From assembly GCF_946223165.1 (NCBI RefSeq), contig NZ_CAMIBP010000005.1, positions 1 to 64,000 of the forward strand: a DNA stretch of 64,000 bases, read 5' to 3'. The stretch comes from an uncultured Corynebacterium sp. Its GTDB lineage: Bacteria; Actinomycetota; Actinomycetes; Mycobacteriales; Mycobacteriaceae. The notes under the pieces are model-generated. The model was not told the DNA's origin. It made no database searches and worked only from the letters and a program-made list of their open reading frames with translations. Position numbers and translations under genes: made by a program. Below are positions 24,706 through 34,331 of this stretch, in pieces (the first letter of the stretch is position 1; each line of letters opens with the position of its first letter).

Positions 24706-26205
24706 TTACTGGGAGTCGGAGGCGAGCAGGATGCGCACAGCCTCAGCGTTGGGGTTGCCGGCCGGAAGGCCGAGGGGGTAGTCGCCCGTGAAGCAGGCGG
24801 TGCACAGCTCGGTGCCGGGCTGTTCGGTGGCAGCCACCATGTCGTCGGTGGTCACGAAGCCCAGGGAATCCGCGCCGATGGCCTCGCAAATAACGTCAGC
24901 GATGTCCTGCGGATCATCAGAATCCGTGGCGTTGGCGATGAGCTCCGCCGGCGAAGCGAAGTCAATGCCGTAGAAGCACGGCCACTTCACCGGCGGGGAC
25001 GCGATGCGCACGTGTACCTCAGCCGCGCCGGCCTCGCGCAGCATGCGGATGAGCGCGCGTTGCGTGTTGCCGCGCACGATGGAGTCGTCGACGACGACGA
25101 GCTTCTTGCCGGCGATGACCTCGCGCAACGGGTTGAGCTTGAGGCGGATGCCCAGCTGGCGCTGGGTCTGCGTGGGCTGAATAAAGGTACGGCCCACGTA
25201 AGCGTTCTTGACGAGGCCGTGAGCAAAGGTCAGCCCGGATTCGCGGGCATAGCCGACGGCGGCAGGGTTGCCGGACTCGGGCACGGGGATGACCATGTCA
25301 GCGCCTTCGGCGGGCCAGGCCTTCGCCAGTCGGCGGCCGATGTCCACGCGGGCCGCGTTGACCGAGCGGCCCTTGATGACGGTGTCCGGGCGGGCCAAGT
25401 AGACGTATTCGAAGACGCAGCCGTGGCGGGTGGGCTCGGCGAACTTGGAGGAACGTACGCCCGCCTCGTTGATGGCGACGATTTCGCCCGGCTCGACTTC
25501 ACGGATGAACTGCGCACCGACGATGTCGAGTGCACAGGTCTCGGAGGCAACGACCCAGCCCTTGGGCAGGCGGCCCAGGACGAGGGGGCGAATGCCGTGC
25601 TCGTCGCGGGCGGCATAGAGAGTGTGGCCGTCGGTGAAGGTCAGGGAGTAGGCGCCCTTGACGTGCGGCAGGAACCTCTGCGCGGACTCAAAGACCGTGG
25701 TGTTGTCGTCCACGCCGTCGGCAAGCAACAGAGACAGGCACATGGAGTCGGAAACGGATTCCTGGTTGGGCTTGATGAGCCCCTTCTCCACGGCCTCGGC
25801 GCGCAGCTCGAGATAGTTGACGAGGTTTCCGTTGTGACCCAACGCGATGTCGATACCGTTCGACGAGGTCGCAAACATGGGCTGAACGTTGGACCATTCC
25901 TTACCGCCGGCGGTGGAATAACGGGTGTGGCCGACACTGACGTCGCCGCGCAGGGAGTCAAGGATGGACTCGTCAAAGATGTTGGCCACGAGGCCCATGT
26001 CTTTGAACACCACGATCCGGTCGCCATCGCCCACCGCGATGCCCGCGGCTTCCTGGCCGCGGTGCTGCAGGGCGAAGAGGCCGAAGTAGGTCAGTTTGGA
26101 GACTTCTTCGCCTGGGGCCCAGACACCAAAAACGCCGCACTCTTCGCGCGGCTCGGTCTCGCCCCGATCATCGAGGGAAATGATGGCAGTGTTGTGGTCA
26201 ATCAC
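24706..26205 (-). CDS. purF: Amidophosphoribosyltransferase
   Basis: First committed step of purine synthesis, PRPP plus glutamine to phosphoribosylamine. The protein is 499 residues from the GTG at 26205. The catalytic cysteine of the Ntn glutaminase domain lies in EECGVFG near residue 20, so the preceding residues are likely a cleaved propeptide. The PRPP-binding motif VVVDDSIVRGNT lies near 360, and the GQEAAGIAV and GHNGNLVN segments are in place. The frame is open to 26415 but those residues are not PurF-like. IMP/GMP/AMP feedback is usual in the family. Confidence 0.95.
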   Translation of the reverse strand: MIDHNTAIISLDDRGETEPREECGVFGVWAPGEEVSKLTYFGLFALQHRGQEAAGIAVGDGDRIVVFKDMGLVANIFDESILDSLRGDVSVGHTRYSTAGGKEWSNVQPMFATSSNGIDIALGHNGNLVNYLELRAEAVEKGLIKPNQESVSDSMCLSLLLADGVDDNTTVFESAQRFLPHVKGAYSLTFTDGHTLYAARDEHGIRPLVLGRLPKGWVVASETCALDIVGAQFIREVEPGEIVAINEAGVRSSKFAEPTRHGCVFEYVYLARPDTVIKGRSVNAARVDIGRRLAKAWPAEGADMVIPVPESGNPAAVGYARESGLTFAHGLVKNAYVGRTFIQPTQTQRQLGIRLKLNPLREVIAGKKLVVVDDSIVRGNTQRALIRMLREAGAAEVHVRIASPPVKWPCFYGIDFASPAELIANATDSDDPQDIADVICEAIGADSLGFVTTDDMVAATEQPGTELCTACFTGDYPLGLPAGNPNAEAVRILLASDSQ

Positions 26206-26236
26206 GGCCCCTATCCTAGCCGGTAGGGCGCCTGAT

Positions 26237-26617
26237 TTAAAAGATAACGGGAAGCCACGAGGCGATCTCGGAGGCACGCGAGCCGGATGCGTCCACCGCT
26301 CCCGAGGTGACCGCGTCACCCCAGGACAGCTCGCCGGTGGCCAGGCGCAGCCACGTGAGCGGATCCGTCTCGACCACATTGGGCGGGGTGCCGCGGGTGT
26401 GGCGGGGCCCATCAATGCACTGCACCGCTACAAATGGGGGTACGCGCAGCTCGACGCTGTGCCCAGGGGCGTCGTGTTCGACGGTGCGGACGGTGCGGCG
26501 GACGGCATCGGCAAGCAGGGACCGGGCGGGCGTGGGCACGGTGTCCGGGGAGGAGATCCAGTCGCGGATGGCGTGGACCGCGGCACGGGTGGCGGCGGGA
26601 TCGTGGACGCTTTTCAT
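26237..26617 (-). CDS. Sterol-carrier-family protein
   Basis: A 126-residue protein similar to actinobacterial sterol carrier family proteins, with ELRVPPFVAVQCIDGPRHTRGTPPNVVETDPLTWLRLATG as the recognisable core. It lies 31 bp upstream of purF and on the same strand, so it may be the first gene of a purFM transcript. No biochemical role is known to me. It contains a one-mismatch copy of the repeated DNA word, encoding LLADAV. Confidence 0.72.
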   Translation of the reverse strand: MKSVHDPAATRAAVHAIRDWISSPDTVPTPARSLLADAVRRTVRTVEHDAPGHSVELRVPPFVAVQCIDGPRHTRGTPPNVVETDPLTWLRLATGELSWGDAVTSGAVDASGSRASEIASWLPVIF

Positions 26618-26645
26618 GACAAGCGATTATAGGCGGGGCTAAAGT
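26616..26645 (+). promoter_or_regulatory. Promoter of the thioesterase gene
   Basis: A -35 ATGACA (26616-26621), an 18-bp spacer and a -10 TAAAGT (26640-26645) predict a start within a base or two of the ATG at 26654, so the mRNA would be leaderless. The -35 box overlaps the start codon of the divergent gene. Confidence 0.5.
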
Positions 26646-26653
26646 TGTGAGAC

Positions 26654-27655
26654 ATGTCTCTCACGTCCTCGACTCGCAAGTCCCCATCCATCACGCTGCG
26701 CTTCATGGCGGCTCCGACCGACGTCATCATCGCGGGCGCCCAGGGCATCGGCGGCGGCCGCGTTCTCGAGTGGATCGATAAGGCGGCGTACGCCTGCGCT
26801 GCACAGTGGTCCGGCACGTACTGCGTCACCGCCTACGTGGGCCACATCCACTTCACGCGCCCGATCCCGTCGGGCCACATCGTGGAGGTCCGCTCGCGCA
26901 TCGCGATGACGGGACGCAGTTCCATGCACATCGTCAACGAAGTCCTGTCCGCGGATCCGCGCGATGGCATTTTCACCCGCGCCTGCGACTGCCTGGTCAT
27001 CTTCGTGGCCAAGGATCCGGTGACGGGAAAACCCACCTCCGTGACGACATTTGAGCCACGTAACGATGAAGAGCTGCGCGTATGGAAAGCCGCGGAATCC
27101 CGCATTGAGCTTCGCAAAGCCATCGAAGAAGAGATGGATAAGCAGACCTATGACGGCCCCTCCGACGCCCCGCGCATGGTCAACCGCTTCCTGGCGAAGC
27201 CCACGGACGTCAACTGGGGTGGCAAGGTCCACGGCGGCACGGCCATGGAGTGGATCGACGAGGCCGGCACGGCCTGCACGATGGAGTGGTCGGGCGAGCA
27301 GACGATTGCCACCTACGCCGGCGGCATCCGCTTCTACCGCCCCATCTCCATCGGCGATCTCATCGAGGTCGACGCCCGCCTCATGCGCACGGACACCCGC
27401 ACCATGCAGCTGTCCGTCCACGTGCGCTCCGGCTCACCGCGCGGTGGACGCACCGAGCTACAGACCGCCATTCACGCGACGGTGTCCTACATGGCGATGG
27501 ACGCGGACTGGCAGCCGCTGGGCGCCCGCCAGTTCACCCCGCGCACGGAGGAGGATCTCCGCCTCTCGGAGCACGCGCGCATCCTGCGCGGGCTGCGCGG
27601 CAAGTACTCGCCGCAGCCGCTCGTTGTGGCGCCGCAGAATCAGCACATCGACTAG
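26654..27655 (+). CDS. Double hotdog acyl-CoA thioesterase
   Basis: A 333-residue cytosolic thioesterase with two hotdog domains. The first is about residues 12-130 (GGGRVLEWIDKAAYACAAQWSG, then VGHIHFTRPIPSGHIVEV). The second is about 175-300 (HGGTAMEWIDEAGTACTMEWSG, then GIRFYRPISIGDLIEVDA). The repeated E-W-I-D motif is the usual active-site helix. It probably releases free acids from acyl-CoA. It begins a group of fatty-acid genes and converges on the MaoC gene with a 4-bp overlap. Confidence 0.88.
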   Translation: MSLTSSTRKSPSITLRFMAAPTDVIIAGAQGIGGGRVLEWIDKAAYACAAQWSGTYCVTAYVGHIHFTRPIPSGHIVEVRSRIAMTGRSSMHIVNEVLSADPRDGIFTRACDCLVIFVAKDPVTGKPTSVTTFEPRNDEELRVWKAAESRIELRKAIEEEMDKQTYDGPSDAPRMVNRFLAKPTDVNWGGKVHGGTAMEWIDEAGTACTMEWSGEQTIATYAGGIRFYRPISIGDLIEVDARLMRTDTRTMQLSVHVRSGSPRGGRTELQTAIHATVSYMAMDADWQPLGARQFTPRTEEDLRLSEHARILRGLRGKYSPQPLVVAPQNQHID

Positions 27656-28542
27656 CTGGCGGCGCTCACCTGCGCAATGACGTGCACCTTCTCCGCGTTG
27701 CGTCGCAGGATACGTCGGCCGTCGCCGGCGTCGACGAGCGTAGTCTTCGCCGGCAACAGGATGGGTTTGTAGAAGTCCGTCTCGAGGCGCACCGCCGCGG
27801 GCAGGCGCCCCTCCTCGAAGGCGACCATGCGCGCGAGCGAGTACATGCCGTGGGCGATCGGCGCCGGGAAGCCGAAAAGCTTGGCGCCGGCGACGGAGAC
27901 GTGAATGGGGTTCTTGTCGCCAGAGGCCTCCGCGTAGGCGCTGGTGCCCGGCCGGTCAAAGCGCAGGTGCGCCGCGGTGCGGCTGGGCGCGGACGCTGCC
28001 TCATTCGGCCCCGGCAGAACGCGGCCGGTGTCCTCGGGGCGCGCGGCGACGGCCTCCGGGGTGGCGGAGGTGAACCGGGCACCTGTGGACAGGAATGTCG
28101 AGGTTTGCTCCCACGCGGGCTCGCCGGCGGTGAGCACGCGCGTGTGCATGTCGATGAGCAGGCCCTTGCGGTGCGGACGCACGTTATCCGCGTAGACCTC
28201 AATATCAAGGGCATCATCGACGGTAAGCGGGCGGCGCTGTGTGATGGTGTTGGAGATGTGCACCGCACCCATGGGCTTGAAGGGAAACTCCGGGTGGTCC
28301 ATCGTCTTGATGGCCAGCGGGAACCCTAGGACATAGGGATAGGTCACGGGCAGTTGGTTGCCTAGGCGCAGCCCGGTGGCCTGGCAGTACGCCGCCAGGC
28401 GGGAGACGTCGGGGCGCAGGCCACGCACGGCGTAGCCGGTGGTGGGATCGTCGACGCGGGTGCGCTTGGAGGCCAGGTGGGTCACCTGCCCGCGGTAGAG
28501 CGCGGCCAGTTCGGGGATGGAGTCGAGTTCAACGAGGTTCAT
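27652..28542 (-). CDS. MaoC-type (R)-enoyl-CoA hydratase
   Basis: A 296-residue double-hotdog hydratase. The hydratase 2 motif YAEASGDKNPIHVSVAGAKL with FPAPIAHGMYS gives the catalytic Asp and His near residues 207-230. It resembles mycobacterial HtdX (Rv0241c), which hydrates trans-2-enoyl-CoA. The stop codon of the upstream FabG-like gene lies 7 bp before its start, so the two are co-transcribed. Confidence 0.87.
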   Translation of the reverse strand: MNLVELDSIPELAALYRGQVTHLASKRTRVDDPTTGYAVRGLRPDVSRLAAYCQATGLRLGNQLPVTYPYVLGFPLAIKTMDHPEFPFKPMGAVHISNTITQRRPLTVDDALDIEVYADNVRPHRKGLLIDMHTRVLTAGEPAWEQTSTFLSTGARFTSATPEAVAARPEDTGRVLPGPNEAASAPSRTAAHLRFDRPGTSAYAEASGDKNPIHVSVAGAKLFGFPAPIAHGMYSLARMVAFEEGRLPAAVRLETDFYKPILLPAKTTLVDAGDGRRILRRNAEKVHVIAQVSAAS

Positions 28543-28549
28543 CGGGTCT

Positions 28550-29893
28550 CTAGGCTCCCATCATGTTCTGTCCGCACACGCGGACGGTGTTGCCACTCAC
28601 GCTCGCCGATGCCGGCGCGGCGAAGTACGCCACGGTCTCCGCGACGTCCACGGGGAGGCCGCCCTGTTGGAGGGAGTTGATGCGTCGGCCAATTTCGCGC
28701 GGTCCGGTGGGCATGGCGGCGGTCATGGCGGTCTCAATGAAGCCAGGCGCGACGGCGTTGATGGTGGATCCGCGCGCAGCGAGCGGCTCGCGCAGGGCGT
28801 CGACGAGGCCGATGATGCCGGCCTTCGTCGTGGCGTAGTTGGTCTGGCCACGGTTGCCGGAGATGCCCGCCATGGAGGACACGCCCACGACGGCGGCACC
28901 GTCGGCCAGGTCTCCGGATTCGAGGAGCGCCTCAGTGATGCGGATGGGGGCGAGCAGGTTGACGGCGAGGACGGCGTCCCATTGGCCTTCGTCCATGTTG
29001 ACCAGCAATTTGTCGCGGGTGATGCCGGCGTTGTGGACGAGGATGTCGACGGGGCGGCCGTAGCGGGTACGCGCGTGCTCGGCGATGCGGGCGGCGGCAT
29101 CGGCAGCCGTGACATCGAGCGGCAGCGCGGTGCCCTTGACCTTGTTGGCCGAGGCCGCGAGGTGCTCCCCGGCGGCGGGGACGTCGACGCAGATGACCTG
29201 GGCGCCGTCGCGCGCAAGCACCTCCGCGATGGTGGCGCCGATGCCGCGCGCCGCACCCGTGACCAGCGCGAGGCGGCCGGCGAGCGGTTGCACGACCGAG
29301 TCCGCAGCTCCCCCGCGCGGGGCCGCGCCGGCGCCGACGCGGACGACCTGGCCGTCGACGAAGGCGGATTTTCCGGAGAGGAAGAAGCGCAGAGTCGACT
29401 CGACGCTGGCGACATCAGCGGCGGGGTCCACCCACACGAGGTTGACGGTGCCGCCTTTGCGCATCTCCTTGGCCAGAGAGCGAGTAAATCCCTCGAGCGC
29501 GCGGGCGGCGATACGGGCGTCGGCGTTCCCCGCCTGTTCGGGGGCGATACCGATGACGAGAAGGCGCGCGTTGGGGGCGAGCTTTTTCAGTTGCGGGTGG
29601 AAGAAGTCATAGAGGCCGCGGAGATCTGCGGGGCGCTCGATGCCGGTGGCGTCGAAAACAGCGGCGGCGCGCTCGGATTCCCCGGCCCCCTCCAAATCGG
29701 TGAGCTCGTAGTCGGCGTCGAGGGCGGCGCGTAGCCCGGCCGCCAGGCGGCCCTCGCCGCCGATCACCACGGACCCTACGAGCGGCGGTTCGCCTTTTTT
29801 GAAGCGGCGGAGCGGATAGCCCTGGGGCACGCCAACCTTGGCGGCGAGCGGCGAGTTGATGATCTTTTCCGCGAAAGACGAGGGATTACTCAT
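28550..29893 (-). CDS. High-molecular-weight FabG (3-oxoacyl-CoA/ACP reductase)
   Basis: A 447-residue short-chain dehydrogenase with an extra N-terminal domain, as in mycobacterial FabG4 (Rv0242c). The first 210 residues are a degenerate Rossmann-like domain. The catalytic domain follows with GAARGIGA (cofactor), HNAGITRDK, SSMAGISG (Ser) and NYATTKAG (Tyr and Lys). FabG4 uses NADH and can act in beta-oxidation. In this cluster it would take the place of FadB hydroxyacyl-CoA dehydrogenase. It is divergent from the thiolase gene over 173 bp. Confidence 0.9.
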   Translation of the reverse strand: MSNPSSFAEKIINSPLAAKVGVPQGYPLRRFKKGEPPLVGSVVIGGEGRLAAGLRAALDADYELTDLEGAGESERAAAVFDATGIERPADLRGLYDFFHPQLKKLAPNARLLVIGIAPEQAGNADARIAARALEGFTRSLAKEMRKGGTVNLVWVDPAADVASVESTLRFFLSGKSAFVDGQVVRVGAGAAPRGGAADSVVQPLAGRLALVTGAARGIGATIAEVLARDGAQVICVDVPAAGEHLAASANKVKGTALPLDVTAADAAARIAEHARTRYGRPVDILVHNAGITRDKLLVNMDEGQWDAVLAVNLLAPIRITEALLESGDLADGAAVVGVSSMAGISGNRGQTNYATTKAGIIGLVDALREPLAARGSTINAVAPGFIETAMTAAMPTGPREIGRRINSLQQGGLPVDVAETVAYFAAPASASVSGNTVRVCGQNMMGA

Positions 29894-30066
29894 ATTTTCC
29901 TCCAGGTCAGGGGTTAAAAATATTTTCGCTTACTAGGTGACAGGACATACCTTACACGCTACGATGTGATGCACAACATACTAATAGTTATTCGTTTAAC
30001 GGATATGGGCATTCCGGTGCGAAGCGCAGCGAAGTTTCCCCGATCCGTAACACACGAAGGAGTCCC

Positions 30067-31365
30067 ATGAGCACCTCACCCCGCAAGGTCGCCATCCTCG
30101 GCGGCAATCGCATCCCGTTTGCCCGCTCCAACAAGCAGTACGCGCAGGCCTCTAATCAAGATATGCTCACCGCCGCCATCGACGGCCTCGTGGCCCGCTA
30201 TGGGCTGCAGGACCAGCGGCTCGGGCTCGTCGCCGGCGGCGCCGTCCTCAAGCATGCACGCGACTTCAACCTCACCCGCGAGTGCGTCATGGGCTCCGCA
30301 CTGGATTCCACGACCCCCGCCATCGACGTGCAGCAGGCCTGCGGCACCTCGCTCGCCGCCACCATCATCGTGGCAGACGCCATTGCGGCCGGACGCATTG
30401 AAGCCGGCATCGCCGGCGGCACCGATACTGCCTCCGACGTCCCGCTCGCCGTGGGCGACGAGCTGCGCCGCACCCTCCTGCGCATCAACCGCGCAAAGTC
30501 TGTCGCCGAGCGCGCCAAGCTCATCGGTTCCCTGCGCCCGGGCCAGCTGGCCCCCGAACAGCCGCAGAACGCGGAGCCGCGCACCGGGCTGTCCATGGGC
30601 GAGCACGCGGCGATCACCGCCCGCGAGTTCGGCATCACCCGCGCCGCCCAGGACGAGCTGGCCGCCGCTTCCCACCAGAAGCTCGCCGCCGCCTGGGACG
30701 CGGGATTCTTCGATGACCTGGTCACGCCGTACCTCGGCGTGCAGCGCGACACCAACCTGCGCCCCGACTCCACCCCGGAGACCCTCGCCGATCTCACACC
30801 GGTCTTCGGCAAGCGCGACGCCGAGGAGCACGGCACGGAGGCCACCATGACCGCCGGCAACTCCACCCCGCTTACGGATGGCGCCTCCGTAGCGCTGCTC
30901 GGCACCGACGAGTTCGCCGCCGCCCACGGCTTGGAGCCGCTGGCCTATCTCGTGGATTCCGAGACCGCCGCTGTTGACTTCGTCCACGGCGGCGAGGGCC
31001 TGCTCATGGCCCCCACCCACGCTGTTCCGCGCCTCCTCGCGCGCAACGGACTCACGCTGCAGGACTTCGACTTCTACGAAATCCACGAGGCGTTCGCTTC
31101 CCAGGTCCTGGCCACCCTCGCCGCGTGGGAGGACGCCGACTACTGCCGCGAGACGCTGGGGCTTGCCGATGCCCTCGGCCCGATCGACCGCAGCAAGCTC
31201 AACGTCCACGGCTCCTCGCTCGCCGCTGGACACCCGTTTGCTGCCACCGGCGCCCGCATTCTGGCCACCGCCGCCAAGACGCTTAAGGACAACGGCGGCG
31301 GGCGCACGCTCATCTCCATCTGCGCCGCCGGCGGCCAGGGCGTGACCGCCATCCTCGAACGTTAA
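30067..31365 (+). CDS. fadI: Acetyl-CoA C-acyltransferase (thiolase, FadI/FadA2-like)
   Basis: A 432-residue degradative thiolase. The nucleophile Cys lies in DVQQACGTSLAA (near residue 97). The catalytic His motifs are EIHEAFASQ and GSSLAAGHPFAATGARI. The second Cys is in SICAAGGQG. It cleaves 3-oxoacyl-CoA to acetyl-CoA and a shortened acyl-CoA. The same order, hydratase-reductase divergent from thiolase, occurs at Rv0241c-Rv0243 of M. tuberculosis. The acyl-CoA oxidase gene follows after 44 bp. Confidence 0.92.
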   Translation: MSTSPRKVAILGGNRIPFARSNKQYAQASNQDMLTAAIDGLVARYGLQDQRLGLVAGGAVLKHARDFNLTRECVMGSALDSTTPAIDVQQACGTSLAATIIVADAIAAGRIEAGIAGGTDTASDVPLAVGDELRRTLLRINRAKSVAERAKLIGSLRPGQLAPEQPQNAEPRTGLSMGEHAAITAREFGITRAAQDELAAASHQKLAAAWDAGFFDDLVTPYLGVQRDTNLRPDSTPETLADLTPVFGKRDAEEHGTEATMTAGNSTPLTDGASVALLGTDEFAAAHGLEPLAYLVDSETAAVDFVHGGEGLLMAPTHAVPRLLARNGLTLQDFDFYEIHEAFASQVLATLAAWEDADYCRETLGLADALGPIDRSKLNVHGSSLAAGHPFAATGARILATAAKTLKDNGGGRTLISICAAGGQGVTAILER

Positions 31366-31409
31366 AACACCACGCACCACCATCATCCTCACACCAAGGA
31401 GACTTTCCC

Positions 31410-33506
31410 ATGCTCACCACCAAAGAGTTTTCATCCAACAGCTTTGAAGAGTTCGCCCCCGGCATCGACGGCGGCGACCGCGAGTCCACCCGCCCCAAGG
31501 AAGAGCCGCGCAGCCCGGCGCGCCTGCCCATCAAGCCACCCAAGGACGACATCGACGAGGTCGCCGTGGAGCTGCGCACCCTGCTCGATGGTTCGGCCGC
31601 GTCCATGAAGGACACCATGCGCGCCTTCGGCGAGGACGCTTCCCTCTACGCCTTAGCCGGCAAAGAGGTCGACGATCAGCGCCAGCACACCTTCGACAAC
31701 CTGGGCAAGGTCCGCGACCTGGGTGGCTTCCAAAAGGGCTTCCAGGCGTGCACCAATGAGGTCAACCCGCACGATGCCATGACTACCTTAAGCTCCTTGG
31801 CCTACATCGACGGCTCGCTGGCCATCAAGTCCGGCGTGCAGTGGGGCCTGTGGGGCGGCGCCATCGATCAGCTCGGCACCGAGCGTCACCGCGAGTGGGC
31901 GCTCAAGGCTGCCGATCTGTCGCTGCCGGGTTGCTTCGCCATGACTGAGCGCGGACACGGCTCCGACGTGCAGAACCTGGAGACCGTCGCCACCTACGAC
32001 AAGGAGACGCAGGAGTTCATCATCAACTCCCCGCGCCCGACGGCCACGAAGAACTACATTGGCAACGCCGCCGCCCACGGCCGCGCGGCCGCCGTCTTCG
32101 CGCAGCTGGTCACGCCGGACTCCAACGGCAAGTCCAACGGCGTCCACTGCTTCATCGTCCCCATTCGCGACGAGGACGGCAACGCACTGCCGGGCATCAC
32201 CATCGGCGACCATGGCCACAAGGGCGGCCTCGTCGGCGTGGACAACGGCACGCTGGCCTTCAACAACGTGCGCATCCCGCGCGAGAATCTGCTCAACCGC
32301 TTCGCCGACGTCGCCGAGGACGGCACGTACTCCTCCCCCATCGAGTCGAAAAATTGCCGTTTCTTCACCATGCTGGGCACGCTCATCCGCGGCCGCATCG
32401 GCGTCTCCGGCGCCGCGGGAGCCGCCACGCAAGCCTCGCTCGACATCGCCATCCGCTACGCCAACCGCCGCCGCCAGTTCCCTGGCGCAGATGACCGCGA
32501 GACCCGGCTCATCGATTACCGCCAGCACCGCCGCCGCCTGCTTATCCCGCTGGCCCGCACCTACGCGCTGCAGCTGCTCCACAACCAGGTGCTCGACCGC
32601 TACCAGGACCAGGTGGAGCAGCAGGTCTCCGGCGCCTGGTCCGTGACCGAGCCCACCGAGGAGCAGAAGTTTGCGTCCCGCGAGATGGAGTCCCTGGCCG
32701 CGGCCATCAAGTCCGCGCACACCGCGCACGCCAACTCCACCATCCAGGAGTGCCGCGAGGCCTGCGGCGGCGCCGGCTACATGTCCGAGAACCGCCTGAC
32801 CACGTACCGGGCAGATGCCGACGTCTACGCCACCTTCGAGGGAGATAACACCGTGCTCATCCAGATGGTGGGCAAGAACCTGCTCACCGCCTATGGCCGC
32901 GACATGGCTGAGATGTCTCCGTGGGAGACGGTGCGCTACGTGGCGAATACCGCCACGGACGTCGTCCGCCGTCGCACCGGTTTCACCACGCGTCTGCAGA
33001 ACATCCGCGACTTGGCAGACCGCGACAACTCCTCCATCTTCGATCCGGAGTACCAGCTGGAGCTCGTCGACGACCGCGCGCAGTCCGTCCTGCGCTCGCT
33101 GGTCCGCCGCGTCCAGCCGGCTCGCAAGGCGGACAAGCTCGCCGCCGCGGCCATCATGGACCAGGTCCAGGACCACCTCATCGCCGCGGGTTGGGCCCGC
33201 GTGGACACCCTTCTAGTCCAGGCGATGTGGGAGGCCGAGCAAAAGCTCATCGAGGGCTCCCTGGCCCGCCAGGTCTTCGAGCAGCTGCGCAACCTGCTGG
33301 TCTTGAGCATCATCGTGGAGCACGCCGGCTGGTACCAGGAGCACAACATGCTCCCCGCCGGCCGTGTTAAGGCCGCCCGCGCGGCCATTAATGACCTCGT
33401 GGACTCCCTGGCGCCGTTCTCCGTGGCGCTCGTGGACGCCTTCGGCCTGCCGGCCGAGGTCTCGAACGTGCCCATGCTCACCGACGGGTGCGTGGACCCG
33501 GCCTAA
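31410..33506 (+). CDS. Acyl-CoA oxidase/dehydrogenase
   Basis: A 698-residue FAD enzyme for the first step of beta-oxidation. It is longer than normal acyl-CoA dehydrogenases (about 380-600) and has the acyl-CoA oxidase layout. The FAD/substrate segment CFAMTERGHGSDVQNLET lies near residue 170, GDHGHKGGLVGVDNG near 270, RGRIGVSGAAG near 330 and ECREACGGAGYMSENR near 450. The catalytic base is probably the Glu in TFEGDNTVL. Whether it passes electrons to oxygen or to ETF cannot be read from sequence. The ATG at 31410 follows AAGGAGA. Confidence 0.88.
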   Translation: MLTTKEFSSNSFEEFAPGIDGGDRESTRPKEEPRSPARLPIKPPKDDIDEVAVELRTLLDGSAASMKDTMRAFGEDASLYALAGKEVDDQRQHTFDNLGKVRDLGGFQKGFQACTNEVNPHDAMTTLSSLAYIDGSLAIKSGVQWGLWGGAIDQLGTERHREWALKAADLSLPGCFAMTERGHGSDVQNLETVATYDKETQEFIINSPRPTATKNYIGNAAAHGRAAAVFAQLVTPDSNGKSNGVHCFIVPIRDEDGNALPGITIGDHGHKGGLVGVDNGTLAFNNVRIPRENLLNRFADVAEDGTYSSPIESKNCRFFTMLGTLIRGRIGVSGAAGAATQASLDIAIRYANRRRQFPGADDRETRLIDYRQHRRRLLIPLARTYALQLLHNQVLDRYQDQVEQQVSGAWSVTEPTEEQKFASREMESLAAAIKSAHTAHANSTIQECREACGGAGYMSENRLTTYRADADVYATFEGDNTVLIQMVGKNLLTAYGRDMAEMSPWETVRYVANTATDVVRRRTGFTTRLQNIRDLADRDNSSIFDPEYQLELVDDRAQSVLRSLVRRVQPARKADKLAAAAIMDQVQDHLIAAGWARVDTLLVQAMWEAEQKLIEGSLARQVFEQLRNLLVLSIIVEHAGWYQEHNMLPAGRVKAARAAINDLVDSLAPFSVALVDAFGLPAEVSNVPMLTDGCVDPA

Positions 33507-33518
33507 GACCGCGCCCCG

Positions 33519-34256
33519 CTATCCCAGCTGCACAACCACCATCCACACCGCCACGAGGTGTACCATCGCCGCCGCTATCGTGGCGGTGTGGAAGTGTTCG
33601 TGATAGCCGTACCAGCGGGCTGTGCGGCCGGGCCACTTGAAGCCATAGACGAGCGCGCCAATGGAGTAAATGAGCCCGCCGGCAAACAGCAGCCACACCA
33701 CGGCGGGCCCGGCCACGCGCCACAAATACGGGATGAGGGGAACCACCTGCCAGCCCAGGGCGAGGTAGACCACCACGTCGAGCCAGCGCGGGTGACCAAT
33801 CCACACGAGGTTGAGCACGGCCGCGGCAATCGCCCCGGCCCACGCGACCCACAGCATCCAGACATAGCCCGGCGCGGCGATAAGCAGCAGTGGCGTGTAC
33901 GTGGCCGCGATAAAGACGGCGATGGTGGCGTGGTCCGCGCGGCGCCACCACGCAACGGTGGAGGCCCGGCGCCACGGCACGCGGTGATAGGCGCCGGAGA
34001 CGCCAAAGAGCACGACGAGGGCCACGCCGTACATGGTCACGCCCAGCGCCCTTCCCCACCCCAGCGTCATCCACGCATAGGTCGCGAGCACGGTCGACGC
34101 CACGAGCGAGGCCAGCGCCGCGCCCACGTGGGCCCAGCCACGTACCGCGGGGCGGGGCCCGCGGTCGGCCATCCAGTACCTGCGCTCGACGATGCCGCCC
34201 TCGGCTACGCGCGCAGCCTGCGCCAGGAACTCCTCCTTCGCAATGGCTCCATTCAT
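33519..34256 (-). CDS. Hemolysin III (PAQR-family) membrane protein
   Basis: A 245-residue protein with seven predicted membrane helices. Family motifs are SGAYHRVPW, WRRADHATIAVFIAATYTP with the conserved His/Asp, and the C-terminal YGYHEHFHTATI His cluster, which forms the metal site of PAQR hydrolases. True function is unclear; haemolytic activity is rarely shown. The ATG at 34256 has AAAGGAG. It converges on the acyl-CoA oxidase gene with only 12 bp between stops. Confidence 0.88.
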   Translation of the reverse strand: MNGAIAKEEFLAQAARVAEGGIVERRYWMADRGPRPAVRGWAHVGAALASLVASTVLATYAWMTLGWGRALGVTMYGVALVVLFGVSGAYHRVPWRRASTVAWWRRADHATIAVFIAATYTPLLLIAAPGYVWMLWVAWAGAIAAAVLNLVWIGHPRWLDVVVYLALGWQVVPLIPYLWRVAGPAVVWLLFAGGLIYSIGALVYGFKWPGRTARWYGYHEHFHTATIAAAMVHLVAVWMVVVQLG

Positions 34257-34331
34257 GCCGGCTCCTTTACGTGGGAAAATAGCTAACCTACGGTTCCGTA
34301 AGCTTAGCACGGCAGGATACAGTTAGTCCCC

